From NCBI GenBank assembly GCA_949316235.1, contig OX438742.1:36896853-36960852 (forward strand): a stretch of 64,000 nt of DNA. The letters run 5' to 3'. A program made the position numbers and the translations under genes. The number at the start of each line of letters is the position of its first letter. The stretch's first letter is position 1. Shown here one piece after another: positions 52,970 to 64,000 of this stretch. The notes beneath the pieces were generated by a model. The model did no database searches, was not told the DNA's origin, and worked only from the letters and a program-made list of their open reading frames with translations. The stretch is from Oegoconia quadripuncta (taxonomy: Eukaryota; Arthropoda; Insecta; Lepidoptera; Autostichidae).

Positions 52970-53264
52970 CCTAGTTGGCGGGAAAATGTGGAAAACGCGC
53001 GCACAAGCCCCGCGGGCCGGCCGACAGGGGGTGGTGTGGAGTTCATTCCGTCGCAGAACGCGCGGCCGCGCGCCGCATAATCGATAGAACACTGCGTTTT
53101 CTAATTAAAGGAAAACTAACTCTTCCAAGTACCAAAATATTCAGCCGTCGTGGAAATCAATGTAAATCTAAACCATTAAATCCCGACTCTAGTGAAACCT
53201 ACAGAAACATAACTTGTACCATCATAAATATAAGTGCGTCGCGAAATCGTTTTAAGGGGACTGG
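52970..53264 (+). promoter_or_regulatory. Possible promoter and untranslated first exon
   Basis: 52975-53090 is rich in CG dinucleotides (ccccgcgggccggccgac, cgcggccgcgcgccgc), unlike everything around it. Downstream the sequence runs into ggggactgg and an optimal donor gtaagt at 53265. This fits the start of a gene whose next exon lies in or beyond the window. No coding exon was found to pair with it, so it is a hypothesis. Confidence 0.25.
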
Positions 53265-53270
53265 GTAAGT

Positions 53271-55015
53271 ATAATAATTATTAGCACGTTGTGATGACCT
53301 AGTTACCTAAGCTAACCGCTATTAGGAAAATTTATATGCTTTTAGAGGGTGCAATCAATGTTAGTGAGGCATCGACCGAAACTTCGTTCTTGTGGTTTGG
53401 CTAGTTTATGTAAAACGAATACTGGAAAACGGTCTATGTTTTTAAAAAATACCGTTCTTTTTAGGATAAACTTAAAAAATAGAACCATTTAGGTTTAAGA
53501 GATAGGAATCAAACGAATTTTTATTTGTGCTTTTATAAATGCGCAATTACATAATACGATACGCAATAATACAACTAGAGTTTAGGGATCAAAATCTTCC
53601 TGGTCCACCAATACGTCCTTCTTACTTTTTACATTATAATAATTCAAGATTGTCACCGCAGTGGCTTTTATTCCTTAATAATACCATATTATTTTTAAAT
53701 GCAATAATGTTACTTATATATTTATTTCCGGAGATTTTCGTAAGTTAGTGTTAGGTAAGATATGTGATATTGCAAATTGCATTAGGAGACTTGCATTTTC
53801 AACATTTTCAGTATTGTTCCTTCTCTAATAACAGGATCACTTTATGCCTATATATTTGTCCCGAGAAGTAACAAAATGCGAAGAACTATTACGCAATTTG
53901 ACATCGTTAATTTTTCAAAGTTACAATCTCGTATCATCGAGTATTGCAAATTCCTTATTATACGACCAAATTGCGATCGTGTCGCGTGGTAGGTACCCAA
54001 TATACTTAGTAATTTGGTCATTGACCGAGGTTCTTGTCACCCCTCGATGCGTGCCAAATCTAATGTCTGGAGTCTGGAGGACACGACGCCAAATCTACTG
54101 CGAGTCACGCTACCATTTTGATTTGGATAGGGAGCGTGGTGGTTTGGTGAAATCGTTTCAAATTTTTATATGTTCGAAGTTTCGGTCCCTTGATCAAATG
54201 ATCGTTGACAGAGTCGAGCATCGATCGTATACTGCCTGTAAGCGACATGTCGACATTTCTTGAAACAGGTGGTTAGGTACCTCGATACAATAACTTTAGT
54301 CGAAAAAATAAAAAATAAGTATTTTTTTCAAACAAATTAATTACGTATACTAGTGTAAGCTTCCTCTTAAATGTAATTGATAAACTGGCAACGTATACAT
54401 ATTCGTTATAGGATGAATTACGCCATCTACTATCCTACCAATCAGTCAATATCCGTGTAAAGTGTGCGTTAAGAGTAATTTTCTTCGATTTATTTGAATA
54501 TTTATTTACGACAGAAGTAAATAAGATATTTTAATTTTGATTTCGGAATTAGTTTTATTTTGAATTAAATAACATGCCCGTAAAGGGAATGCGGGGTTGT
54601 CCCACGCAGTCACAGAATTAATATAGTAACGCAGTATAAAAATTACAGGAAAATGACGATATCTCTATCACATTTTTTAATTTCGTAATTTAATGAATCA
54701 TATGCAAGGAATTAAATTATTAGGTGTCGCCATTTTATTTTTAAATGTTTGCACTTCTTGTAAGTTAATGTTTGATTGGTATATTAGTATTTATAGGTAT
54801 AACACATAAACCTACCTAGGTGGATAACGTAGAAATCTTTGGTACATAACTAATGAGCTCTCGGTCAGCGAGTTCAACTCGCACTTGGCGGTTTTTTTAT
54901 TAATCCTTTAATTACACTAGGAAGATTTGACACAAAAACGTTATTGGCCAGTACATTGGCTTTGCCTCTACAGCCTAAAAATCTCACGCTACATTTACTT
55001 AAAGTGCGCTGTTAT
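53271..55015. other. No gene I can name; one 139-codon ORF
   Basis: 53844-54263 (+) is open for 139 codons (MPIYLSREVTKCEELLRN start) but shows no domain, no codon bias I can defend and no repeat match. It is probably chance. 54850-54900 (gagctctcggtcagcgagtt) resembles a short repeat end. Confidence 0.4.
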
Positions 55016-55019
55016 TTAT

Positions 55020-55190
55020 ACTGCAAAAGCCTGTCTGTTTGTCCGGCTTTCACGTCAAAACTGCTGAACCTTATTGAAATCCGACATGAACGTAGTATGG
55101 GACCCAGAGACAGACACATGCTACTTTCACCCTGTAAAAGAACGTGATAAAGTAATTACAAGCGGGCGAAGCGAAAACTGTAGATAATAA
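55020..55190 (+). repeat. Dispersed SINE-like repeat fragment
   Basis: The order ctgtctgtttgtccggcttt, acgtcaaaactgctgaacc, ccctgtaaaagaacgtg and gcgggcgaagcgaaaact fits a common lepidopteran repeat with the conserved priming tail. Confidence 0.45.
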
Positions 55191-55289
55191 GATAGATGCA
55201 ATGTAGTCATGCCCCTTATTCTTATTTTATTATTATACTTATAATTACTATTATATTTGTTATTTCTATTTAATCTTTACAGTATTGAT

Positions 55290-55500
55290 ATTATGAGGAG
55301 CCCCCGACGAAAACCGACGGGTGTTATGTATATGACGGCGTTTTATATATATCTAATTTTTGGCTGGATGTATCTCAATAATACGTGGTCCGATTTGAGT
55401 GCGCTTTTTTTTATAGTTAATATTAAACAGGGGACAGGTACTTAGCCTTGTTTGATGAAAATCGGTTCAGTAATCTCGTAGATATTTAACTTTTAACATC
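55290..55500 (+). repeat. Dispersed repeat, GGGTGTTATG family copy
   Basis: Opens cccgacgaaaaccgacgggt-gttatg, passes tggatgtatctcaataa and closes gatgaaaatcggttcagtaatc plus aacttttaaca. The best plus-strand match to 300-475. Confidence 0.65.
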
Positions 55501-58500
55501 AAATATATTTTGTATACCTGGATTATTATTAGGTTTAGTTCCTTGGGGACTTTCAAAATCTTGAATTTATGTTATTCTTTATTTGCTTTACATTAAGCAG
55601 TAATAGGTAAGTTTCAAGCTTCTTTTCAATGTTTGTTTGGAATAACTGCCGTCTTTGTACATCCATATAAAATGTTTCCCTGTATATTTCTATGTTATAT
55701 ACAATAAACAATTTTTCTTTCTTCTTCAACGCAATGCAAATCTCTCGAGTGATCTGTGGTTCGAATTGACCCATGGTTTGAGTATCTATACATTTACTAC
55801 AAAACGTGATATTGTCATTTAAAAACAATAGGTAACTTTGCGTCTTTTTTCATTGGGACTGGCAAGAGGACGCTTGAATGAATATTTTTATATTATCTTA
55901 TCACGCATTGTAATAGATTCTGGTCACATTTTCCATCGAATTTCGTTTCTAATACGAGTACATTAATAAATAAATAAATAAATATTTCGGACACTTACAC
56001 CATTGTATGAAATGTATATTCCGAGGTGTCTCTGTTTCACGAAAACGAATGCGAAATCGAATTTACTTTCCTCACGCCTATGTCAATAGTCAGAGCGGAT
56101 GTGGTATACTTAGTGCACATACCTACATTTACTATCAAAACCGCATGTGGACAGAATTTACGGTATAGTCTGGGAATGGCCTTAATTTGTTTCGTGTTTC
56201 GAGCCCTTTACTTATACCAACGCGTCGTCGAAAGCTGTTTACCGTCGACAGTCGACAGTAACTCAAGTGGTGTGACGACTATGAGAGATTGAGAGAAATG
56301 CTTTACCGAGTAGGTGGCCACCAATTAAACATATAGTGGACAAGATATCAACTCTATTGTGCTCTTGTCATGAACGGAGGCCCTGAGTCTGTGATATTTT
56401 TGAGCCGATAAAATAGATAAATTCTGATGATATCAACAATATATCTTCTAAACATGATGGGATGATTGATAATGTATCGCAAGAAACTGAATAACCCAAA
56501 AAAACGCACTGAGCTGCACCCGAGAAGCCTCAAAACTAATTATAAATAACACCTAAATAGCTTGGATAGTTGTTACATATAACAACTATCCAAATATATT
56601 TTGGCATACCAAAATTCATGATTATAAAAATCGAAATTGTCGAAAATAACTGTAATTAATGCTCTCTCTTCAATTTAAGAACATTCTCTTGTTGGTGGAG
56701 TCCTTCCCACACTTCTCGACATTCCTTTTCTGTGACTTCCTGATACGACACGGCATTTACTTTTTCCTTTACTTGTACCATGTATTTTCTTCCAGGCCTT
56801 GCTCTCTACCTCTTCCCCTTCACTTTTCCTTCAATGATGTTCTTGATAAAGATGTCGTATCCTATCAGACCCAACATCTTTCCTCTTCTGTTTTCAATAA
56901 TTTAATTTAGTAAAGCTATTTAGGTAATATTTATAATTGGCATTTAGGCTTCTCGAATGCAGGTCAGAGCGATTTTTTTGATTTATTCTGTATTTGAAAA
57001 GAAATCTTAATTTATCCAATGAGGGCGCCACTGGATGGAATAAACCCTCTTAAGATAATCATGAAATTAAGCATGATTTTAAGCTTTTGTGGTCTATATT
57101 TGCTTACCTGCAAATTAGAAGACGGGACCTAATTTCACGTTTGAATTGTATACTTCAATATTCGAAATTGAACTTTAAATATTGCCTTCAAATTAACACT
57201 AGTACTCATTATAACTTCGCGTTTAGACGTGTAGGTATAATTATGATAATTAGGTACTATATAGGTGAATATAACCTATGCTCTTGCATGATATCTCCCT
57301 CTTGGTGGGTAACTAACAAGATCGAAGTACCTTATATTTTAAAACGACGCCAAACATATTTTACAAGTAAGATCAAATGAATAGGAAGGTGTTAGGTACG
57401 AGTATACCTACGGACGGACTCTCGGCTCGGTTGCCTGCTCAATCGCCTTAGGCCCGGTATGGGTAACTGCGCATATTTGCCAAATAAGTGGGTTATGAGT
57501 CAAATGTGTGGCTTGCGTTTTCTTTTCATTACCTTTCGTATGAATTAATTTTGGAATATTTTTTTTGGAAACGCATTCTTTTCTGTAACTGTAGCCACCG
57601 CATACATATTTTTTAAATGCATTATTGGGTCCAATGTTCAATAGCTTGAAGCGATTAACACTTCATTTGTCATTACTTAATAAACGAGTTCAAGAGATAT
57701 GAAGGAATACTTAGATGAACAAACGTACCCACCAGTGGCGGTGCCTTCATAAAAGCCCAAAAGCACGGTTAGCCTTACGAAATGGTCGATCAGGACTATT
57801 AGAGGAGTATAGGAAATCTTAGATTTAAACATTCGCACTTGTCAAACTGAAACGTTGTGCTTGGTTACCTATCTTATTTATTTATTTAACGCTTTACTGC
57901 AAATAAGCATACACATTAAACAAAACAAAAACCAGGACAATATTAAAAATATATAAAAGGCACTATCTTATTTCACTATTGCTTTGTATAAAATCACAAA
58001 ATATTGTCGGGCTTGCCCCAATTTGAGACCCACCCACATAAAGCCTGCCGTAATCTAAAATCATAACCCTTGTCTGACTTTGACGTAATCCGGATTACCA
58101 GATTACCGCCAGGATTATAAAAATATCCAAAGAGTTTCATCCTTACAGAGGCCGATTGTAGATAACTTTCCGAATGAAATCATGGTGTTCACAGTGGGCT
58201 ACCCAAAGTACCGCAACTGGTGGCGCAGGAGTATAAGCACTTTCACTGTTAGCGGTAGGGCCGGGCCGCACACGCCCCGTTCATCTGATAACTGTTTCCA
58301 TGAGTACATGTTGTAGTCGGTAACGTAATGACCAATGCCCAATCAATACTTGCCTCGTGGTCTGAATGAATACCATTCTTGTGTGCTGAGTTTGTATAAA
58401 AATAGGCTATCTAATATTATTCATACGACAGCGAAGGTGAGGTCAATAAGAAACACTTGATTGTATCATTTGTCCTTGGATGACCCAGGAGTCATCCCAA

Positions 58501-58844
58501 GGTTATACGATATGTCTATACCTAGTGTCTAAAGGTTTCTATATGGCATTTAGTCGCTTTGGAATTTTACTAATGATACACTGATAAATAACTAGTAAAT
58601 AAAATAAGACAACAAAGTGCGCTCAGGAATTTTGAAATTTGCAAACAAATTAAAGTTTAAAATTCAGTCCAAGATCTTCCATGCTAAAGGTGGTTTCAGA
58701 ATGGTTTACTTTGTATGGGTATTCGATTTTTTTTTTATTGAATTCGACTATGGTTCCTTGGAGAAAATTGTCCGTAATCAAGAGCGACTTCTCAGTTAAT
58801 GGGAATTACTAATTCAAATTCAATCTGTACATCCAGGTATACAA
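55501..58844. other. No gene seen
   Basis: Long AT-rich intergenic or intronic stretch. A gtcgacagtcgacag direct repeat is at about 56244. A GC-richer patch at 58160-58300 (ggtagggccgggccgcac) shows no exon signal I can defend. Short ORFs lack domains. Confidence 0.45.
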
Positions 58845-59010
58845 AGCAATTGTGTTAAAAGTTGAATATCCAGGGCTGAAGCAATTTCATGAAACATGTA
58901 TATTAACAATAAATACTGCACTCAAATCAGAACAAGCGTTATTGAGATACATCCAGACAAAGATTGGATATACATATCTACACAACGCCGTCAAACTTCG
59001 ATTTTCGTGG
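58845..59010 (-). repeat. Dispersed repeat, GGGTGTTATG family, inverted and decayed
   Basis: It starts attgtgttaaaagttgaatat (complement of the family tail) and reaches acaacgccgtcaaac, as in the inverted copy at 8640-8815. Confidence 0.5.
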
Positions 59011-60942
59011 GGAGTTAAACTTAGAGTCTATCTATACTTTTTACATTTATTGTTGGGTTTTAAATACCTAGTGCTGCTAGTAAAAACACTGCTTTGTGTT
59101 AAAGAACACTGTTGGTATTGGAATATGGCATTTGATCTATTGTTTCCCTAAATTGTCCAGAAAGTAAAAAAGTAAAGTAGGTATACAAGTAAACTTAAAT
59201 GGAAAGGTTCGCGTTGCAAAACTGAGTTAACACTGAGTATTATTGCCACATCTGTCTCACCGTAAAAATACGAATTTATCTACCTCTTTTCAACAGTTTT
59301 AAGTGGGAATGAGCATGGTTCTATATTACAGGTGCAAGTGTTCTGAGCAGCACATTTTCCTATTAATGCTGGAAATGTCCGCCATACATAACGATTCGCC
59401 TAGGCATCCAATCAAATGGCTGATTAAACCACCTGACTAAGATATATCCTCGTCTATCTACAACTGTAATGTACAACATTAATGCGTAAATAACATAGGC
59501 AAACCCTTTCGGATGCCGCTGTCGCAGCATAGACTTAAGAGCGTTTATTCCGTTCAGTGGTTCATCATCATTGGATAAATTAATATTTCTTTTTAAATAC
59601 AGAAAAAATCATAAAAATCGTTCTGGCTTGCACCCGGGAAGCCTAAAAGCTAATTATAAATAATACCTAAAGCTTTGATGGGGATTATTTTCCAGACTTC
59701 ATGAATAAAAAAAAAGTGGCCGCTTTTATCTATAATTTGAAATTCGTAAAAATTGAGGATTAAATGCAGTGTCTGTTTCAAAATACACACTACAAATTAC
59801 ATATTATAATATGTATCCAAATATCTACGTATTAGCTCAAACGTATCTAATACTGAAGAACGGAAACTATACGACCTCTCGTTTATATACCTACATTATT
59901 TAAATATATACAACATCTTTATTAAGTTACTCCTGCAATCTGATACTTGCCTAAAAGCTTTAATCATTTCCTGGTACGATGAATAACAGTTTAGTAAATC
60001 TTCTCACCGGAATAACTTTGTCAGAGATGATCGTTATTAGATATTGGATCCGCAAATCGATTGCAATATGAAACCGCTACGTCCATTGGCCATTTATTGG
60101 TCGTGTCGGTCGTGGGATATGGCAAAACCCGTGATGGCCATGGAATAGATGAAAGAAATGGAGCGCAACATTCGATGGCAGACAAGCTCAACCGCTATGC
60201 AGTTGGGTTATCCTATCAGTGGCTTACTTACTTAGGTGTACTTATATATGGGATATTTGTATATCTACGGATCAAAATACTTCAATGCGTAAGCAGTCTT
60301 TAAGAATCATGTTTTTATAGTGAGTTTTCTTCGACTACTGTACGTTAGTTCAATATTATGTGGTCCTAGTAATTGTGATTGAATGTTATATGAATTCTTG
60401 TCCTGGTATTGATCGGTCACATCAACGTGTAATGCAATATTGATATAGTAGGTATCGATTTTATAATTCTCGACATCAGAGGCAATCAATTATCCGACAT
60501 GCCATTTCAGAAACTATACACCGCGTCGGAGCAAATTACAGAAAAAGACGTATCTCTTAAAATAAACTCATGCGGTGAATTATCTAAATAATAAAGTAGA
60601 CGTATTCTTTTAAACTAATTTTTTAACATCTAACTAAAAGTGGATTATATTTTTTTACACAAAGTAAATCAAGATAGAGAAAAGAGTGGCATTTTCCACC
60701 GAAATTTAGACTTTGTCAAAGGAAATGTGAGTTTTTGATTTTAAAAGTATTGGGGGTAAATTGAAGCATGTTAGAAACAACATTTTTGCAAAAAAAAAAC
60801 AGCGGTCGTTTGTTTTAAATTAGCTTTTTTTTATTGCATAGCAAACTTACAGCATAATATGAATAAATGTAAGTGTTATAAAAACAGTGGCTTTGTAATG
60901 TCAATAAACAGTTTATCTACACCTATAGGAGAAATACTGATG
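59011..60942. other. No gene seen
   Basis: AT-rich with short chance ORFs. 59620-59660 (cacccgggaagcctaaaagc then taattataaataa) resembles 56517-56555 (cacccgagaagcctcaaaac then taattataaataa), so a small dispersed repeat is shared. Confidence 0.45.
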
Positions 60943-61005
60943 TACAATACAATACAAATACACTTTATTGCACAACAGAAAAGAGAATACAGTTATAGAA
61001 AGTGT
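60943..61005 (+). repeat. Dispersed repeat tail (AATACAAATACACTTTATTG)
   Basis: Close match to 908-985, from the acaatacaatac run to acagttatagaaagtgtt. Confidence 0.55.
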
Positions 61006-62699
61006 TAAGAGTAGAACGTACAATTTGCCGATCATATCACTAACAGAGATCTCGTCCAGGCAACCTTTGGGCACAGAATTAATGTACATTTGAAATAGAA
61101 TATCGATAACTTAAGACCTTATCACGATGCAGTCCTTATGAAACCAAATATAGTAATAACCAAATATACTAAGAAACAAAGTAATAACTTGCAAAGCGAC
61201 ACTTTTTAATAGTTCTATGTTTAACAGAAACTTTAACTCGAAAATTTTAATATGTTAGGCGAAACAAGTGTTCAGTTCAGTTTATTCTTTACAATACAAA
61301 GTTGAATAATATATATCTTTGAAATCGTATAGTTACTTTGTTTTTCAAAATTGTTACGTAATGTCGACAATTTAGCCATTCACTATAAAACTGAGATTTC
61401 CAAGTTATGATTTATGACAGTTTATATCTGTTTTAACTCACACCTTGCTTGAAATTTAAAAAAATACCCAAACAAAAGCAAGTCAAAACAAAATTTGGCA
61501 ATAATAGGACAAGACCCAGAAGTTATTCGTATATTTTGATCCTTGATGAAACATGGTTTTGACACCGAGACGAATAGTCAAAGCAAGGTTTGAATAAGAA
61601 CTTTCTCTCTATCAATTAAGATCTTCAAAATTAGTGCGTGTATGGGAAATATTATAAATATTATAATAGCATCTCTCTTCTGGGACACGGATTTTATCAT
61701 TATGTTCGATCAGGCAATAACTAGAGAGTATTACGTACACCTCATTGATTGAACAATGAAGCGGCGAGGAAAATTGCACGCGATAGTGCTTTCATCACGA
61801 CAATGCAATGAACAGCATATCGCTTTGCAGACGCTGTAATCCAAACGACTGGCTTACAGTTGTCGCAGCACTCGCTTTAGCTTTTTTTCGAAGGGATTTC
61901 ATCAATTACCAAATGTTATTCAAGGTGTATTAGCTTAGCAGGGTACTACTTACGTCGAGAAATTCATCTACCTTTCTTGGAGTTTCACTGCATTATCGAT
62001 AACTGTTAGCTACCAGTGCGTACGTACCTACGCATTAATCTTCTTTCGAAATCTGAGCTCAAGAAACTCAAAAAAATTGTTGTTTATCAAGACATGAAGT
62101 TTTACTCATACAAATCAAAGACACTACTACGATCTACCTTTGTATGTCTACGAACAAACAGTCTGGTAGTAGCATGTTTATTTCTATCTCTTTCTATCAT
62201 CGGAGTAATTAAACTCGAATCTTTTTTTACGTAGTGTCGCACAAAATGTCCCGAAGCAAAAGGTCGGTAGTCATAAACAGACCATCAATGCTAGTGCGGT
62301 AAATTATTATATTAAAATGGAACCTTGATTGTTTACAAAATTAAGTGTCGTACGTATAATTCTTTTCCTTCGATGGTAATGTGGATATCCTACTTTTTAC
62401 ATTAATTGATTTTTTGACCGGGATGAAAAGACAAAGATTGCCCGAGCGAGCATGAAAAGTACGTCTCCTAAAAATGTGGATTTCTGAAAAAGTGGTTTTG
62501 TCGACCTTTGGCCTCTGATGCCGAGAATTATGTTTTCTATTCTATTTCAATTAAATTAAGCCAGTATCAATGGGGTGGGTGGCTTATGCCTCTTCTTTAT
62601 CACGTACCTTATACAGATTTCAAATCAAATTGTAACTTAAATATTAACGTTGGCATCGCAATATATTTACCTACGAAAACTTAATGTAGGTAACAAAAA
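61006..62699. other. No gene seen
   Basis: AT-rich. The 72-codon ORF at 62016-62234 has a hydrophobic end but no family signal. Nothing else is recognisable. Confidence 0.45.
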
Positions 62700-63070
62700 A
62701 TACAAAATCGTTTAATAAGGTTCTGGTAGACATTCAAAATTTACCTTTAAATAAATTCAAAGCCATCATAATACAGAAATTATTTACAAAAGGCTATTAT
62801 AAAATGTTTGTCTATTTGGATGATAAACAAGCATGAACATAACCTTGGGCGATAGTCAGTCTAATTGTACATAAATAATATATATATTTTTCTTATTTTG
62901 TCGAATTACAAATTGTGATCAGTACTTAAAAAGAGCAACCCTTGAGTTTCATGCTCGTTCTTCTCTGGGGAAGTAGTTTTGGTGAGTGAGCAAAAATTTT
63001 TATTATTAAATTAAAAATGTAACGTTTTCAAGTGATATTCTTATCCTATGAAATCAAATTTTTTGACTTA
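62700..63070 (+). pseudogene. CR1-like LINE 3' fragment
   Basis: VDIQNLPLNKFKAIIIQKLF and TKGYYKMFVYLDDKQA then a stop match the end of the fragment at 31316-32028. The 3' UTR also matches (cttctctggggaagtag, taacgttttcaagtgata). It is truncated on the 5' side, so only the last part of ORF2 is present. Confidence 0.65.
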
Positions 63071-63384
63071 GACTTTGAATAAATCATTAACCTGCCATAT
63101 CTATAATCGAATACTTTATTACAGCAGTACTCAAATGCCGTTCTCTCCGACCACAATTTCCACCTTGCTTGTCAACGGGTTGCGGTTAGATATTTGTTAT
63201 TTACAAATATTAGATGTTTCTACTTTGACTATCGAACCGTTTCTGTAATTTGTCGAAATAGTTGTTTTGCTCTTGTCATTTTAAGTGGTTGATTAGGGGT
63301 TTTAATGGTTCAATAGTGTATTCGGTATCATAAAGTTTCAAATTTCGAATCATTTCCATGAACGGAAACTGGGCTTTTTGTCGG

Positions 63385-64000
63385 GATCTCGGCGAGTGAA
63401 GTTGCATTTTTCTTTATAATTCTTATAATTTGTGCATTCCGACTTTTGAAGCTTAACAATGGCAGAATATTGTACAGCAAAAGTTAGTGATGGTGTACAA
63501 GTGAAGGGAAGTGTAAATTAAAGTTCGTAACGAAGCTTTCGGGTTCCCACAAGAAGCCGCCAAAATATTTTGTAAAGCATTCTGCCACTTTACTGAAGAA
63601 TGACTTATCCGTTTTAACGAATTACTTGTTTTGACTGAGGCTGACTTATAAACTGAAGAAATATTTTTTTTTAGTTTTATTCTCTCCTCTAGGAGATCGT
63701 ATTTCTCTTATTTTTTCAGTTTGTGAGTCAGTCTCAGTCAAAACAAAAAATTCGTCGTATATACTTGGCGTATACAGAGTCTAGTCATGGTCAAGACATT
63801 CTTCAGTAAAGTGGCAGAATGCTTTACAAAAGATTTTGGCGGCTTCTTGTGGGAACCCGAAAGCTTCCTTACGCACTTTAATTTACACTTCCCTTCACTT
63901 GTACACCATTACTAACTTATGCTGCACAATATTCTGCCATTATTAAGCTTCAAAAGTCAGAATGCACAAATTATAAGAATTATAAAGAAAAATGCTACTT
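63385..64000. repeat. Large foldback element, cut by the window end
   Basis: 63398-63664 and 63707-64000 are long inverted arms joined by a short spacer containing tctctcctctaggaga, itself palindromic. The arms share, in opposite orientation, ggcggcttcttgtgggaacc, cacttcccttcacttgtac and attataagaattataaag. The right arm has an extra patch (tatacttggcgtatacagag) also present in the half copy at 35262-35660. No ORF. The true right end lies beyond the window. Confidence 0.85.

Noticed and set aside
53844..54263. A 139-codon ORF as a new gene
   Set aside because: No domain, no homologous copy, no splice or promoter context, and the length is attainable by chance in 64 kb.

Overview
This window reads as nuclear DNA of an insect, most probably a moth or butterfly (Lepidoptera). 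It is AT-rich, its genes are split by GT-AG introns, and it is packed with dispersed repeats of types I associate with lepidopteran genomes (tRNA-derived SINEs, RTE-type 3' tails, a short-LTR mag-like gypsy element, a BEL/Pao element, mariners). The species call is an inference from repeat style and gene content; nothing in the sequence names a species.

Two host genes are well supported. At 2651-12548 (+) lie the last six coding exons of a mitochondrial-clan cytochrome P450 that best fits CYP314A1 (shade, ecdysone 20-hydroxylase); its N-terminal exons must lie before the window. At 37677-48958 (+) is a complete four-exon gene for a 260-residue hydroxypyruvate isomerase-family protein. A possible terminal exon of an unidentified minus-strand gene is at 34883-35047, and a GC-rich possible promoter/first exon ending in a good splice donor is at 52970-53264.

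Most of the rest is mobile DNA. The large P450 intron holds an apparently intact Tc1/mariner-superfamily element with 270-bp terminal inverted repeats (5850-7973). At 19532-26918 a BEL/Pao LTR retrotransposon has been split inside its integrase by a second, intact mariner (24096-25391). Intron 1 of the isomerase gene carries a nearly complete CR1-like non-LTR element on the minus strand (38.0-41.97 kb). Intron 2 carries a very young mag-like gypsy element with identical 109-bp LTRs, a perfect 5-bp target duplication and an uninterrupted 1340-codon gag-pol ORF (42923-47373). Decayed pieces of copia, Mutator-like, mariner, RTE, CR1 and jockey-like elements fill the spaces between.

The least explained structures are two clusters (about 27.60-28.08 and 36.95-37.39 kb) built from 14-15 bp units that face each other around a conserved loop sequence, so that each cluster can fold back on itself. 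Others are a large foldback element running off the right end (63.39-64.0 kb) with a half copy at 35.3 kb, a 30-bp hairpin framed by perfect 8-bp direct repeats (27412-27457), and a 56-bp-arm hairpin (653-768). From about 53.3 to 62.7 kb I see no coding gene, only dispersed repeats.
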